Origin: Carboxydocella sporoproducens DSM 16521
GTDB taxonomy: Bacteria > Bacillota > GCA-003054495 > Carboxydocellales > Carboxydocellaceae
Reading direction: 5' to 3'
DNA: 64,000 nucleotides
Assembly: GCF_900167165.1 (NCBI RefSeq)
Contig: NZ_FUXM01000009.1
Location: 1 to 64,000, forward strand
The notes under the pieces are model-generated. The model was not told the origin of the DNA. It saw only the letters and a list, made by a program, of their open reading frames with translations, and did no database searches. The position numbers and the translations under genes are program-made. The number at the start of each line of letters is the position of its first letter. Position 1 is the stretch's first letter. Below are positions 34,137-44,213 of the stretch, in pieces.

Positions 34137-36158
34137 CTAATTTACCAACAGTTTTTTCATATAATCTGTTACCTCAAGTTTGGGCCAGGCTATCCACATT
34201 CGCTTGTATTTTTCCGGTACTTGCTGCCAGACCTTTTCCATCCGCCGGGGAACTTCCTGCATTTTGGCCCGATAAGCTTCTGCCTTCGCTGTTTCGCCCT
34301 GTTGCTGGTAGTACTGGGCTACATTATGGTAGGCTTCGGTCAGAACTTCCCAGGTGCGAATATCGTAGGGGGCAAGGGTTGTCAGCTTTTCCAGTTCACT
34401 AAGCCCCTGTTCGATCTGACCTTCCAGCAACAAGGCTTTGCCGTAATTAAGTACATTATTAGCAGAATAAGGATCCAGTTCTACCGCCTTCCGGACAGAT
34501 TTGACTGCTTCAGCAAAATACGAGGGATTGTTTTGCTGCTGGGCCAATGCCAGCAAGATGACAAATTGCTCCCGATAATACTCCGCTTTCCAGCTGTTAT
34601 AAGCTATAGCCTGCTGAATTTTTGCAGCTGCCGCTGATAAATCTTGAGCCTGAAACGCTTGTTGGGCAGTGCGATAATATCTTTCTCCCAGGCTGATTTT
34701 CGCCGCAAATATTATTAAAACCAAAGTAATGGCTACCCCGGCCCAGGATAACCCCTGGCTCTTGGGCTGAAGGGGTTCCTTTTCTTCCAGCTCTGCCAAG
34801 GTCAAGGCCATGATTATCCACATAGTAACAGTAATAGCTGAGAGGGAAAGGGTAAAGTCGATAAAGCTGTGCAAGGTAACCAGCAACACAGCCCACATTC
34901 CGGCCCAGGCTAGAGGTGGTAAAGCTTTAGCCCGCCACCATTGCCTGAACAAAAGAGCAAAGAAACCGCCAAATACTAACAAATAGGCACTGAAGCCAAT
35001 AATACCTGTCTCCACGAGAACTTTCAGCGGATAACTGTGGGTTTCCCGGGAAACATAGCGGTAACTCTGGTACTTTTCAAACAGGGTCCGCCATCCGCCC
35101 CCACCGGCACCGGTGAGGGGATAGTCTTTCAGCATTTTCAATCCATCCTGATAGAAAACCAGGCGTTCCTGGACGTTTTGATCCTGAAAATTAATATTGG
35201 TTAACCGTTCCAACAGGCCTCCTGAACGGAGGAGAAAATAGGCTCCGATCAGCAATACGGTAACCGTGCCAGTAAAGACCAGAATTCTGCTATATTTTTC
35301 CCCTTGCTCTTGCCAGTTCAGAGAAAATTTAAGAAAAACCAACAGAATTGTTATAGCAACACCTGCACCAAGACCCAACCACTGTTGCCCGCTGCTGACA
35401 GCACCGGAAAAATTGACAGTCCATTTGGCAACAGCAAAGGCCACGCCTACCGTAAATAGAGAATGAAATAGTACTTGTCGACGGGAATTGCGTGGCCAAA
35501 AAGCCAGCGCTGGTGCCAGTATAAGTAACAAGGCTAAAATTGCCCCACGGGACTGAGCAGATAAGATACCGGTAAAAAGCAGATAATTAGCAGCGGCTGT
35601 AACGGCTTTCAGCCAGCGCTGGCTTAGCGCTGAATAAAGATATAGACCGAGGATAAACAACATACTTAAATATGCTGCCAGGGCATTCGGGTACTGCATA
35701 GTTCCCATCACTCGCCGCAATTCCGCATTATAAGCAGAGGCGAAATCAAAGGTTCCGTATGCAGTACCCAAACCGGATAAAGCCTCACATACACCGATAA
35801 CCAACAATAAAACTACAGCTAATAACCGGAATTTTTCCTCCCTGTTCCCCAAGTAAATCAATAAAAATGAACCAATATACATGGCATTACGCAACAGTTC
35901 CTCAAAAGCTAATCCTATATGCGCTGCCCTGCTCAAGGACAAGATCCAAACTGCCAGCCATAGAGCTGTTGCTCCCAAAATGGCCATTCCCCGTTCGCTG
36001 ATAGACTTAACCAGAAACCAGACAACCAAAAACATTACTAAAATGGCAGCTGCTGCCGGCATCGCTTCGAATGCAAAAAAGCCGCCCCGATTAAATGTCA
36101 AGAAGGAAATGATACTAATAAAAATTAATATGAATGCCGCTTGCAGTCCCCCGGTCAA
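34137..36158 (-). CDS. O-antigen ligase family protein with C-terminal TPR
   Basis: A 673-residue protein: about a dozen membrane helices in residues 1-470, with the family marks MGTMQYPNALAAYLSMLF, SAQSRGAILALLLIL and the periplasmic-loop TGAGGGGWRTLFEKYQSY and ETHSYPLKVLVETGIIG, followed by a soluble tail (about 490-660) of TPR-like helical repeats (AQQAFQAQDLSAAAAKIQQA, VRKAVELDPYSANNVLNYGKA). It probably polymerises or ligates a lipid-linked glycan outside the membrane, with the TPR part for partner binding. It starts at TTG with an AAGGAG site and overlaps the upstream stop by four bases. Confidence 0.83.
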   Translation of the reverse strand: MTGGLQAAFILIFISIISFLTFNRGGFFAFEAMPAAAAILVMFLVVWFLVKSISERGMAILGATALWLAVWILSLSRAAHIGLAFEELLRNAMYIGSFLLIYLGNREEKFRLLAVVLLLVIGVCEALSGLGTAYGTFDFASAYNAELRRVMGTMQYPNALAAYLSMLFILGLYLYSALSQRWLKAVTAAANYLLFTGILSAQSRGAILALLLILAPALAFWPRNSRRQVLFHSLFTVGVAFAVAKWTVNFSGAVSSGQQWLGLGAGVAITILLVFLKFSLNWQEQGEKYSRILVFTGTVTVLLIGAYFLLRSGGLLERLTNINFQDQNVQERLVFYQDGLKMLKDYPLTGAGGGGWRTLFEKYQSYRYVSRETHSYPLKVLVETGIIGFSAYLLVFGGFFALLFRQWWRAKALPPLAWAGMWAVLLVTLHSFIDFTLSLSAITVTMWIIMALTLAELEEKEPLQPKSQGLSWAGVAITLVLIIFAAKISLGERYYRTAQQAFQAQDLSAAAAKIQQAIAYNSWKAEYYREQFVILLALAQQQNNPSYFAEAVKSVRKAVELDPYSANNVLNYGKALLLEGQIEQGLSELEKLTTLAPYDIRTWEVLTEAYHNVAQYYQQQGETAKAEAYRAKMQEVPRRMEKVWQQVPEKYKRMWIAWPKLEVTDYMKKLLVN

Positions 36159-37291
36159 TTTTCTCTCTCCTTCCCAGCCAGTAAATCTTTATAAACAGCC
36201 ATATATTTTTCCAGCATGATTTCTTGAGAGAATTTAGCCAGAGCCAGTTCCCGCCCCTGACGACCCAATTCTGTCGCCAAGGCGGGGGACTCGCTGATTT
36301 CCCTTAACCTGGTTACAGCTGCCGCTTGATCGCCCGGTTGGACCAGGAAGCCATTGATTCCGTTGCTAATCATTTCACCAATGCCCCCTACATCATGAGC
36401 CACTACCGGTACTCCCTGCTGCATGGCTTCGATGATAACAAGGGGTAAGCCCTCAAAGCGAGAAAACAAAACAAAAATATCCATGGCCGCCAGCCAGGGA
36501 GCAGGGTCCTCATGATAACCGACAAAACGGCAATGTTCGCCAATCCCTAGTTCTTCTGCCTTGCGAAGGGCCGCTTCAGCCATTGGCCCGTCACCAACCC
36601 AGATAAACAAAAAATCCGTATCAGCAGCAAGAACGGCCAGTACTTCCAGAACATACAAAGGGTTTTTAACAGTACTTAGTCGGCCAACAGTGCCAATGAT
36701 CAACCTATGTTCAGGCAAGTTGAGCAGACGGCGTGATTGCCTTTTATCTTGTTTTGTTCTTAGCGGTAGCCCATTATGGATGGTAAGATTTATCTTGGAA
36801 GCAATTCCTTCCGCACTGGCAGCACGACTGTCGGCCTCAGAAACAAAAATCAAAGCATCACCCCAGCGAGCTGCTAATTTCTCCAACCAAACATAAAACT
36901 TGCGTAGTAATTGGTTTTCCGGAGCATAAAAACTCCAACCATGTACAGTAAACACTTTGACCGGTACCCCGGCCAATCTGGCTGCCAGCCGGCCCAGTAT
37001 CCCTGCTTTGGAAGAATGGCAATGTACTACTTCCGGACGATGGCGGCAAAACAGCTGATATAACTGACTTAGAGTCATCAGATCTTTCAAAGGAGAGATT
37101 TCCCGGACAAGGCTCGGAATTTTAATAGTGTTTATCCCCTTGTAATTCTCAATCCAGTCCCACAGTTCGCCCCTGATTGAAGAAACTACGGTAACCTGAT
37201 GCCCCTGTGTGGCTTGATTACGCGCCAATGTATAAACCAGTTTTTGGGCACCACCAAATTCAGCCAGAGTAATAAGATGCCAGATTTGCAT
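36155..37291 (-). CDS. GT4-family glycosyltransferase
   Basis: A 378-residue GT-B enzyme beginning MQIWHLITLAEFGGAQKLVYT, with VVHCHSSKAGILGRLAA, VFTVHGWSFY, the donor-domain start IIGTVGRLSTVKNP and the E-x7-E region FSRFEGLPLVIIEAMQQGVPVVA. It adds one sugar to a lipid-linked glycan; the sugars are unknown. It is coupled to the ligase/TPR gene (four-base overlap). Its base composition is intermediate between the GC-moderate genes after it and the AT-rich genes before it. Confidence 0.88.
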   Translation of the reverse strand: MQIWHLITLAEFGGAQKLVYTLARNQATQGHQVTVVSSIRGELWDWIENYKGINTIKIPSLVREISPLKDLMTLSQLYQLFCRHRPEVVHCHSSKAGILGRLAARLAGVPVKVFTVHGWSFYAPENQLLRKFYVWLEKLAARWGDALIFVSEADSRAASAEGIASKINLTIHNGLPLRTKQDKRQSRRLLNLPEHRLIIGTVGRLSTVKNPLYVLEVLAVLAADTDFLFIWVGDGPMAEAALRKAEELGIGEHCRFVGYHEDPAPWLAAMDIFVLFSRFEGLPLVIIEAMQQGVPVVAHDVGGIGEMISNGINGFLVQPGDQAAAVTRLREISESPALATELGRQGRELALAKFSQEIMLEKYMAVYKDLLAGKEREN

Positions 37292-37296
37292 AGCTA

Positions 37297-38436
37297 CTAA
37301 TACTCCTTACCAATTACTTTACCATTATCTCCAACTGTTTTTCTATCCAATTTATGTTTCTTATTTTGATAATAGATGCTTAGTAACAATGCTAATATAA
37401 CTGAAAAATGTCGCCAGTGAATTGTATCGATGAAAAAACTGTTTATTAAAAATCCGGTTAAAGATACCAATGATAAACGTCCTGTCCAATGATCAACTTT
37501 TTGCCAGCTCATTTTAAGTAAAATAATAAAAACTATACATAATACAATCAAACTGACCAAGCCATTTTCAAATAACATACGAACATACAAACTATGGGCC
37601 GACATTTGATGATATACTTCATATGTACCATGACCATATCCTAAAAGTTTATTAATAAATGAGTCGTTAACGATTGGATTGGACCCCAGTATCCCTTCAA
37701 CACCAGCCTTTTGGTTAGCAAATCGTTCTACATCATATGGCTGTAATCTATTTCTACCCAGGAAAAAGCTAAATCGATCAGAAAAAAGAAAATATATTAA
37801 AGAAAAAACAGTAGCTAAAGCCGAATGAAATAAAGCACGTATACACCAAGTCCGTTCCTTTCGCCAGGAATAGCTAATTAAAATTATACTGCCAATCGCA
37901 AGACTAAGCCATGCCCCTCTCGACATAGCAGCCAAAATCAGAAACAGGCTTAATGAAAGTAAAATAATATTTTGCCTAACCCAGCTAATATAAAAAATAA
38001 ACACGTAAAAGGCAGCAAAAACATTAGGATCTTTGAAAAATCCCTGTAAGCGCCAAGTATCATATTGTACCAAAGTCCACCCGCTCAAATAAGCAACAAA
38101 TACAACTACACCCCAAAAAAAAGCACCTAAAGATATAATTTTAACTAACATGTCTTCTTTGTTAATAAAGACAGAATAAAGCAGTATTCCAGTGAAAAAA
38201 ATATAAGCAGTTTTTAAAAAATATGGCACTGTTATTGATAAGTGCTGGGGATCTGCAATCACACCCATTAACAAAAAAAAGCTAAACATTTGTATCTCTC
38301 TTTTTACAAAAATTCCTTTCCACTGGTTGCCGTAAAGTAAAAAAGAAACTCCCATTAAAATGTCAAAAGGCGCCGGTTCCCATTTGACTATTGGTAATAA
38401 AAACAGTGCTATCATTAATAAACTATATAATAACAT
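37297..38436 (-). CDS. O-antigen polymerase/ligase-like membrane protein
   Basis: A 379-residue protein with about ten membrane helices and Wzy/WaaL-type marks: RLQGFFKDPNVFAAFYVFIF, AAMSRGAWLSLAIGSIIL and the loop GYGHGTYEVYHQMSAHSLYVRMLFENGL (quoted in part: MSAHSLYVRMLFENG). It is a likely repeat-unit polymerase for the surface polysaccharide. The sequence is clearly AT-richer than the flanking cell-wall genes, and codon use follows, suggesting that this part of the cluster was acquired. Confidence 0.8.
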   Translation of the reverse strand: MLLYSLLMIALFLLPIVKWEPAPFDILMGVSFLLYGNQWKGIFVKREIQMFSFFLLMGVIADPQHLSITVPYFLKTAYIFFTGILLYSVFINKEDMLVKIISLGAFFWGVVVFVAYLSGWTLVQYDTWRLQGFFKDPNVFAAFYVFIFYISWVRQNIILLSLSLFLILAAMSRGAWLSLAIGSIILISYSWRKERTWCIRALFHSALATVFSLIYFLFSDRFSFFLGRNRLQPYDVERFANQKAGVEGILGSNPIVNDSFINKLLGYGHGTYEVYHQMSAHSLYVRMLFENGLVSLIVLCIVFIILLKMSWQKVDHWTGRLSLVSLTGFLINSFFIDTIHWRHFSVILALLLSIYYQNKKHKLDRKTVGDNGKVIGKEY

Positions 38437-38449
38437 CAGTAAATACCCC

Positions 38450-39568
38450 TTAAAATTTATTTATTTTTAATGCGGCCATGTATCCTTTAATTGTTTCTTC
38501 TGCAGCCCTGTCCCAGTTAAACTTCTCCTTGATATATTGTGCTAATGTTAAAGATCTCTCCGCAGCATATGCTGCCAAAACACTTTTGCGTATAGAAACT
38601 ATATCTGTCGGATCACAATACCAGGCATACTCTTGAAAATATTCCGGAGCTGATCCTCTATTAGTAGAGACTATTTTACAGCCTGCCAGCGCAGCTTCTA
38701 AACTTGAAAGACCCGGAGTCTCTACCCAACTTGGCAAAACATGCACTTCAGCAGCTTTATATAAATCGGCTAATTCCTCAGCTGGCATCTCATCAAAATA
38801 AATAAAATTTTTATTGTTCCTGATTTTATCAATAAAAACATTAAAATACTTACGGTGTTTTGGACTCACACCGCCAACAAATACTACAGTTAATCCCGTA
38901 TCTTTTAAGGCCTCGATTAAAGCTAATTGATTTTTTCTATTATCTATTCTAGCAACACATAAAACAAAATTTTTTATTCCATATTTTTCATAAAACCGTT
39001 CCGCTGATCCCGTAGAATAAATATTTTCAGCTGCATTAGGTACAACATGGCAATATGGTTTTAAAGGCGCAAAATCCTTATATATACATTCTTGTTCTAG
39101 TTTAGAGTTAGGCAAAATTACATCAACCATTTTTAAAAGTTCGCGTTGTTGTTTTATATACCCAGTAAAAGCTTGCCTTAAGTAGACTTTAGCTGATCTT
39201 GGTTGTAAAACTGACCGAGCTATGGCTTTTAATCTCTCTCTTGTGTCCAAATCGAATATATTATTTATTAATTTAAGTAAGCCTACTCTTCCTTTGGATT
39301 CAAACTCATCCAAATTAAAATATATGGTTGATAAAACTACAGGTTTTCTCCATTTTTTTGCATTTAAAGCTTGTATATAGGTATAACCTACCATAGTTAA
39401 GTTAAAAAGATGAACTACATCATAACTTTCCAGATTGGGTTCTAATTCTGTAGAAATATCTACAATATGCCCTAACCTTTCAAGGGCTTTTTTGGTCTGA
39501 AGCATTTGAACCGTTTCTCCACCTTTAATAATAAAAGGGTCTGGTCTGTTTTGCATTAAAATTTTCAC
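38450..39568 (-). CDS. Glycosyltransferase, GT4-like
   Basis: A 372-residue enzyme with a GT-B layout: N-terminal PDPFIIKGGETVQMLQTKKAL acceptor domain, VILPNSKLEQECIYKDF, the donor-domain start KNFVLCVARIDNRKNQLALIEAL and the nucleotide-sugar motif LPSWVETPGLSSLEAALAGCKIVS. It starts at GTG with a GGAGGG site seven bases upstream. AT-rich like its neighbours. Sugar specificity unknown. Confidence 0.85.
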   Translation of the reverse strand: MKILMQNRPDPFIIKGGETVQMLQTKKALERLGHIVDISTELEPNLESYDVVHLFNLTMVGYTYIQALNAKKWRKPVVLSTIYFNLDEFESKGRVGLLKLINNIFDLDTRERLKAIARSVLQPRSAKVYLRQAFTGYIKQQRELLKMVDVILPNSKLEQECIYKDFAPLKPYCHVVPNAAENIYSTGSAERFYEKYGIKNFVLCVARIDNRKNQLALIEALKDTGLTVVFVGGVSPKHRKYFNVFIDKIRNNKNFIYFDEMPAEELADLYKAAEVHVLPSWVETPGLSSLEAALAGCKIVSTNRGSAPEYFQEYAWYCDPTDIVSIRKSVLAAYAAERSLTLAQYIKEKFNWDRAAEETIKGYMAALKINKF

Positions 39569-39622
39569 TTACATTCCCTCCAAATTAATTCTCGGAGAAT
39601 GGTGTGTATTCACTCCTTCAGT

Positions 39623-40750
39623 TCAATTATTTATAATATCTTTATAAAATTTCTGTAGTTTTATTTTATTTTTTTGCCAACTAAAATAGTTTTCATAAGT
39701 CTTTCTGGAATTATAACTTAATTGGTTATATAATTCTCGGTTGTTATACAAATCATTTAAAGCTTTTTCCAAAACATGTTTATTACCATATTTTACAATT
39801 AATCCCATTTTATGCTTTACAACCAATTTATCCATCCCAGTTCCTTCACAAACAATTATAGGTTTTCCTAACATCATTGCTTCAAATAATTTATTAGGAC
39901 TCGAGTATCTATGATTTATCACATCTGGATCATAGGTTGCAAATAATACATCTGCTTGCGAACTTAATTCTAGTGCTTTTAAATAATCCAATCGACCATG
40001 AAAAATAATATTATTTGCATCCAATATTTCTTTTAAAATTAATTGTTCATCTCCTCCAAAACCTGCAATATCTAGATGCCAATTAGGATTTTTCTTTACT
40101 ACATCAATCATTTCTAAAAGTCCTCGTTCTTTTTGTAAAATACCAATATAAGCAATACGAAATTTTTTATCTTTTTTATCGTATTTTAATTTTAACTCAT
40201 TGAAAAAATCTGGTGGACTATTGTAAATAACAACAATACGTTTAGGATTACAACCATTTATCTGCTCTAAGCGATTTTCATCAGCAATTATTACACCGTC
40301 TACTTTATTAATAACGCAGTAGTCTATTCTTTTTATGATTTTTTTAATACTGTTTGGTACATTCCGAACCATATCTGCATAAAAATCAAAAATATCATAG
40401 ATTACATTAACATTTTTTATAAATTTTATAAACATTGCAGGTAATACAGTATCAAAATCACAAGCATGTATAATATCATATTTATTGTTATTTCTAATAA
40501 GCCATTTAAATAAAGAAAACTGCCAAATAAGTAAATTGGCAAAATTTTTTAGACCCTTACCATATGGAGCTTTTATAGTTAAACGCTGAATTTCACCAAA
40601 TTCATATTTTTCTTTAATAGGTAAATTACCAATTCTATCCCAACATACAATAGTAACTTGATAACCGAGTTCTGATAAACTTTGAGCTTCTTTTTCCACT
40701 CTCGGATCAGGAAAAACAGGATTAGAACGCAAAAAAACTACTCTAGTCAT
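39623..40750 (-). CDS. Glycosyltransferase, GT4-like
   Basis: A 375-residue GT-B enzyme. TRVVFLRSNPVFPDPRVEKEA opens the acceptor domain, IIHACDFDTVLPAMFI follows, and the donor domain shows FRIAYIGILQKERGLLEMIDV and YSSPNKLFEAMMLGKPIIVCEG with the E-x-x-x-x GT4 signature. The ATG at 40750 has an AAGGTGA site; a GTG three codons earlier overlaps the upstream stop but is badly placed. Strongly AT-rich (runs of A/T in codon third positions), so probably transferred DNA. Confidence 0.83.
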   Translation of the reverse strand: MTRVVFLRSNPVFPDPRVEKEAQSLSELGYQVTIVCWDRIGNLPIKEKYEFGEIQRLTIKAPYGKGLKNFANLLIWQFSLFKWLIRNNNKYDIIHACDFDTVLPAMFIKFIKNVNVIYDIFDFYADMVRNVPNSIKKIIKRIDYCVINKVDGVIIADENRLEQINGCNPKRIVVIYNSPPDFFNELKLKYDKKDKKFRIAYIGILQKERGLLEMIDVVKKNPNWHLDIAGFGGDEQLILKEILDANNIIFHGRLDYLKALELSSQADVLFATYDPDVINHRYSSPNKLFEAMMLGKPIIVCEGTGMDKLVVKHKMGLIVKYGNKHVLEKALNDLYNNRELYNQLSYNSRKTYENYFSWQKNKIKLQKFYKDIINN

Positions 40751-40755
40751 ATTTT

Positions 40756-41991
40756 TCACCTTGGAAAATCATTTTTTAATTTATATTGTGGAATTGGCCA
40801 TTTTATTAAATCTATAGTGTTTGTTAAAACGAAAAGATATGCCAGCCATTGATATATTCCTATCTTAACTGCACTTAAAATTCTTTTAACTTGTATCTTT
40901 TCATTGTGCAAAGTTTCTTCATCAGAATATATAATCTTTTTAATTATATCAACAATCCTATTACAACACATACCATCAACGGGCCCATAAACTTCTTCAC
41001 ATTCCTTTTTTACTATTTCCAAATTAAATTCCGCTCTATTTTGTAAAAGGAATATTAATTGTTCTGCTGATGTAACTACAGGTATATTTTTCATTTTTTC
41101 AATTTTAAATTCTTCTGGTATAGTAAATGGTTCAAATCTAAATACATTCTCTACTCCACATAAAATAGCTTCAAAAACACTGGTACTATTCCAGGTTAAA
41201 AAAACATTAATACATGGGAACCAATCATAAATACTCAAATCATTAATAATTTTAATATTTAAATTAAACAGATTACGGTTATCATTATGCCCAGGATGAA
41301 AACGGAAAATGATTTCAAATTCCTGAGACAAATTTAATGCTAAGTTATTTATAAACTTTATAGTTTCAGAATATGTTTCTCTTGCAATTTTTCTATACTG
41401 ATAAAAATTAATTCCTCTTTTAGTTAAATTATTAACCTCATCGTCAGTTAGATTTGCTATACCAGCTAAATTATCGGCAAAAAGTATCCATTTCTTTTTA
41501 AAATCCAACCCATATTTTATTGCTAATTCCTTTTTCTTTTTATCAACATTACAATTAAAAAACTCATCTGTTCGTGGATTACCAGTAATAAAAATTTTTT
41601 CTCGTTCTACTCCAATAGTTAATAGTTTTTGTGCAAAATCCTGTCCCCAAGCTAAGTGATAAACTTGTTTTGATATTTTATCTTTAGGTAACAAAAATTT
41701 TATGGTTTCCTTCGTACCTATTTGCTCGTGATGTAAATTGAGTATCTTCATTTTTGGGTTTTTAATTTTAAAAATATAGCAATAATAATAGAAATCAATG
41801 TGGTCATACATCCATGGCATAATTACTAAATCAGCTTTTATAAATAATGCTTTAAAATATTCAAATACGATAGACAATACATATACTTTAACACTTAAAA
41901 ATTCTTCTAACTTTTTCTTTAAAGATAATGCAACATATAATTCTCTATTTATATGCTCATAAAAAATAATAATTTTTTTTCTTCGTTGCAT
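40756..41991 (-). CDS. Surface-carbohydrate biosynthesis protein (GT-B-like)
   Basis: A 411-residue soluble protein of uncertain function. It has two Rossmann-like halves: IIIFYEHINRELYVALSLKKKL, LVIMPWMYDHIDFYYY, and the second half with KWILFADNL, EIIFRFHPGHNDNRN, and FLTWNSTSVFEAILCGVENV. The FRFHP and NSTSVFEA-type motifs resemble CDP-glycerol transferase-like and other surface-carbohydrate GT-B proteins. The ATG at 41991 has a GGAGG site; a TTG four codons earlier does not. Very AT-rich. The place in a glycosyltransferase run supports a transferase role, but family assignment is tentative. Confidence 0.6.
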   Translation of the reverse strand: MQRRKKIIIFYEHINRELYVALSLKKKLEEFLSVKVYVLSIVFEYFKALFIKADLVIMPWMYDHIDFYYYCYIFKIKNPKMKILNLHHEQIGTKETIKFLLPKDKISKQVYHLAWGQDFAQKLLTIGVEREKIFITGNPRTDEFFNCNVDKKKKELAIKYGLDFKKKWILFADNLAGIANLTDDEVNNLTKRGINFYQYRKIARETYSETIKFINNLALNLSQEFEIIFRFHPGHNDNRNLFNLNIKIINDLSIYDWFPCINVFLTWNSTSVFEAILCGVENVFRFEPFTIPEEFKIEKMKNIPVVTSAEQLIFLLQNRAEFNLEIVKKECEEVYGPVDGMCCNRIVDIIKKIIYSDEETLHNEKIQVKRILSAVKIGIYQWLAYLFVLTNTIDLIKWPIPQYKLKNDFPR

Positions 41992-41992
41992 G

Positions 41993-43078
41993 TTATCCTC
42001 CAAAATAACATCTTATCAGTCTATCTGCCATGTTATTTTTTTTGCTAAGCTCATCTATTCGCTGTTTAGCTCTTTCTCCAATACCAAAACGTAGTTTCTC
42101 ATCTAAAATTAACTTAATTATTCCATCAGCTAATTCATCAATATCTTCAGGTTTACATACTATTCCCTCAATATTATTTCTAATTAAATCTTTAACACCG
42201 GATACATCAAAGCAAACAGATGGTAATCCGGCAGTCATTGCTTCAACTAATGAAAGCGGCATACCTTCATTTCTTGAAGGTAAAATAAATATATCTGAAG
42301 CCAATAATAAATCAAATACATCATTTCTCCAACCTATAAAATTCACTTTTTCTACTAAGCCAAATTGAACAGTCAGTTGTTTCAAATACGGTAACATTGA
42401 TCCTGAACCAACAACAAACAATTCAAAATTTCTATCAGAAATTTTTTCCTTGATTTTGGCTAAAGCCTTAAGTAATAAATCAAATCCTTTTTCTTTCTCT
42501 ATACGACCAACCGCTATCAACTTAATAATTTGATTTTTACCGATGCTTTTTTTATATTCACTTTGTTTATTGTGAATATTTATATTAAAAATAATTGATA
42601 TATTATTTGTATCTACTCCACGTTTATTTATTAAGAAATTCTTTACTTCCGAAGAAACTGCTATATAATGATCTGCGTTAAGATTAAACAATTTCTCAAT
42701 CAAATAACTTTTTCTCCAAACTTCTTTGGAATGTTGAGTATGAAAATGCTTTATAGTAAAAAATTTTTTCATTAGGGACACAGCAATAAGCATTCTCGGG
42801 TCATGCGTATGAATTATATCTGGTTTATATTTTACAATTAGATTCTTTATTAATTTAAATCTATTAAAACTTAGCTTTGAAAAAAAATTTTTATTATACG
42901 GGATTAGTTTAACTTCATTTGAACATATATTTCTAAAAAAATCATTATAATACTTATCAGGAACAACTAAAATAATGTCTAAATTCTTATCTTTAGCTAA
43001 AGCCGTAACATAACTGCAAATAACCCTCTCAGCACCTCCAAAAGCTATAGCTTCAGATATATGCATGATTTTTACCAA
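41993..43078 (-). CDS. GT4-family glycosyltransferase
   Basis: A 361-residue GT-B enzyme: KIMHISEAIAFGGAERVICSY, IIHTHDPRMLIAVSLMKKF, FHTQHSKEVWRKSY in the acceptor domain, then IKLIAVGRIEKEKGFDLLLKAL and LPSRNEGMPLSLVEAMTAGLPSV with the E-x7-E pair in the donor domain. It starts at TTG, with AGGAGG eight bases upstream. It is one base from the next gene. Strongly AT-rich. It is the first of the acquired-looking genes after the priming transferase. Confidence 0.87.
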   Translation of the reverse strand: MVKIMHISEAIAFGGAERVICSYVTALAKDKNLDIILVVPDKYYNDFFRNICSNEVKLIPYNKNFFSKLSFNRFKLIKNLIVKYKPDIIHTHDPRMLIAVSLMKKFFTIKHFHTQHSKEVWRKSYLIEKLFNLNADHYIAVSSEVKNFLINKRGVDTNNISIIFNINIHNKQSEYKKSIGKNQIIKLIAVGRIEKEKGFDLLLKALAKIKEKISDRNFELFVVGSGSMLPYLKQLTVQFGLVEKVNFIGWRNDVFDLLLASDIFILPSRNEGMPLSLVEAMTAGLPSVCFDVSGVKDLIRNNIEGIVCKPEDIDELADGIIKLILDEKLRFGIGERAKQRIDELSKKNNMADRLIRCYFGG

Positions 43079-43097
43079 ACTGCTTTCCTCCTACTTT

Positions 43098-44213
43098 TCA
43101 GTGAGCTCTGTTCAACAAAAATATTGTTCGTAAAGTCCTAAACAGTATTTTTATATCTTCCCAGATTGACCAGCTATTTATATAAGCCAAATCATATTTT
43201 AACTTTTCCTCTACTGGTAAATCATATCCTGCGCTGACTTGAGCCAGTCCCGTTAAACCAGCTCGCATCAGATGACGCAATTCATACCCAGGAATTTTTT
43301 GCTGATAAATTGTAACAAATTCAGGTCTTTCCGGACGGGGACCTACCAAACTCATTTCACCTTTGAATACATTCCATAACTGCGGCAATTCGTCCAGCCT
43401 TGTTCGTCGCAACAACTTACCTATTCTGGTAATTCGAGGGTCATTTTTTGTTGCTAGAACTGGCCCAGTAACAGCTTCAGCATCAACTTGCATAGTGCGA
43501 AATTTATATAGCCAGAATATTTTCCCGCCAATCGTAACTCGTTGCTGACGGTAAAGAATCGGCCCTGGAGAATCAATTTTAACCAAAATGGAGATGATAA
43601 TAAATAAGGGCAACAAAAGAAGCAATAGGGGCAAAGATATAATTAAATCCAGTAAACGTTTTAAGCCCTGCATCCTGACCTGAGGTCGCAGGATGATTCT
43701 TAATTCTGTCCCGGAGCGCTCCAGTTTTCCACCCAGAACCAGAAGCTGCTCTAAAGTTGGAATTAGTTCAACATTTTTCCCTTCCTGCCAAGCGGACAGG
43801 ATCATAATAGCTTGTTCAGTTGGAGTCAAATGAGACGGCAGGCAAATAATGTCATTAAAATTGGACTTTAGCTGCTGATCACGATAGTGGCTACTTAACC
43901 ACAATCCCAATAGCTGAAAGATAGAAGCTAATAGGAAGACTGTACGTGGAAAAGCAAAGGAACGCAGAAAAAAAGACAAGGCCATGCCACCTAACAACTG
44001 CAGAGCGACTACCAGGATAATTGAGGCCAAGCGCTCTTCCCGATCTAAACGTCGATAAGGAAGGAAATCATAGATATAAAGGAGCAAAAAACCCCACAAA
44101 GTAAGCCAGGGTAAGCTGGTAAGCAAAGATTCAAGGTTAGCCTGTTCGTAAGCACCGCTAAATCTCAGGTAGAAGGCTAATAAATATGAAACCGGAATTA
44201 TCAATATTGCCAT
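43098..44213 (-). CDS. Undecaprenyl-phosphate sugar-1-phosphate transferase (WbaP/PglC type)
   Basis: A 371-residue priming enzyme. The first 95 residues hold four membrane helices; a short cytoplasmic region follows; the C-terminal bacterial sugar transferase domain (about 180-370) has KRLLDLIISLPLLLLLLPLF, GPILYRQQRVTIGGKIFWLYKFRTM and the catalytic-site LVGPRPERPEFV plus RAGLTGLAQVSAGYD. It puts the first sugar phosphate on undecaprenyl phosphate, which the following glycosyltransferases extend. It is the first gene of the cluster; the decayed group II intron lies immediately upstream. Confidence 0.93.
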   Translation of the reverse strand: MAILIIPVSYLLAFYLRFSGAYEQANLESLLTSLPWLTLWGFLLLYIYDFLPYRRLDREERLASIILVVALQLLGGMALSFFLRSFAFPRTVFLLASIFQLLGLWLSSHYRDQQLKSNFNDIICLPSHLTPTEQAIMILSAWQEGKNVELIPTLEQLLVLGGKLERSGTELRIILRPQVRMQGLKRLLDLIISLPLLLLLLPLFIIISILVKIDSPGPILYRQQRVTIGGKIFWLYKFRTMQVDAEAVTGPVLATKNDPRITRIGKLLRRTRLDELPQLWNVFKGEMSLVGPRPERPEFVTIYQQKIPGYELRHLMRAGLTGLAQVSAGYDLPVEEKLKYDLAYINSWSIWEDIKILFRTLRTIFLLNRAH

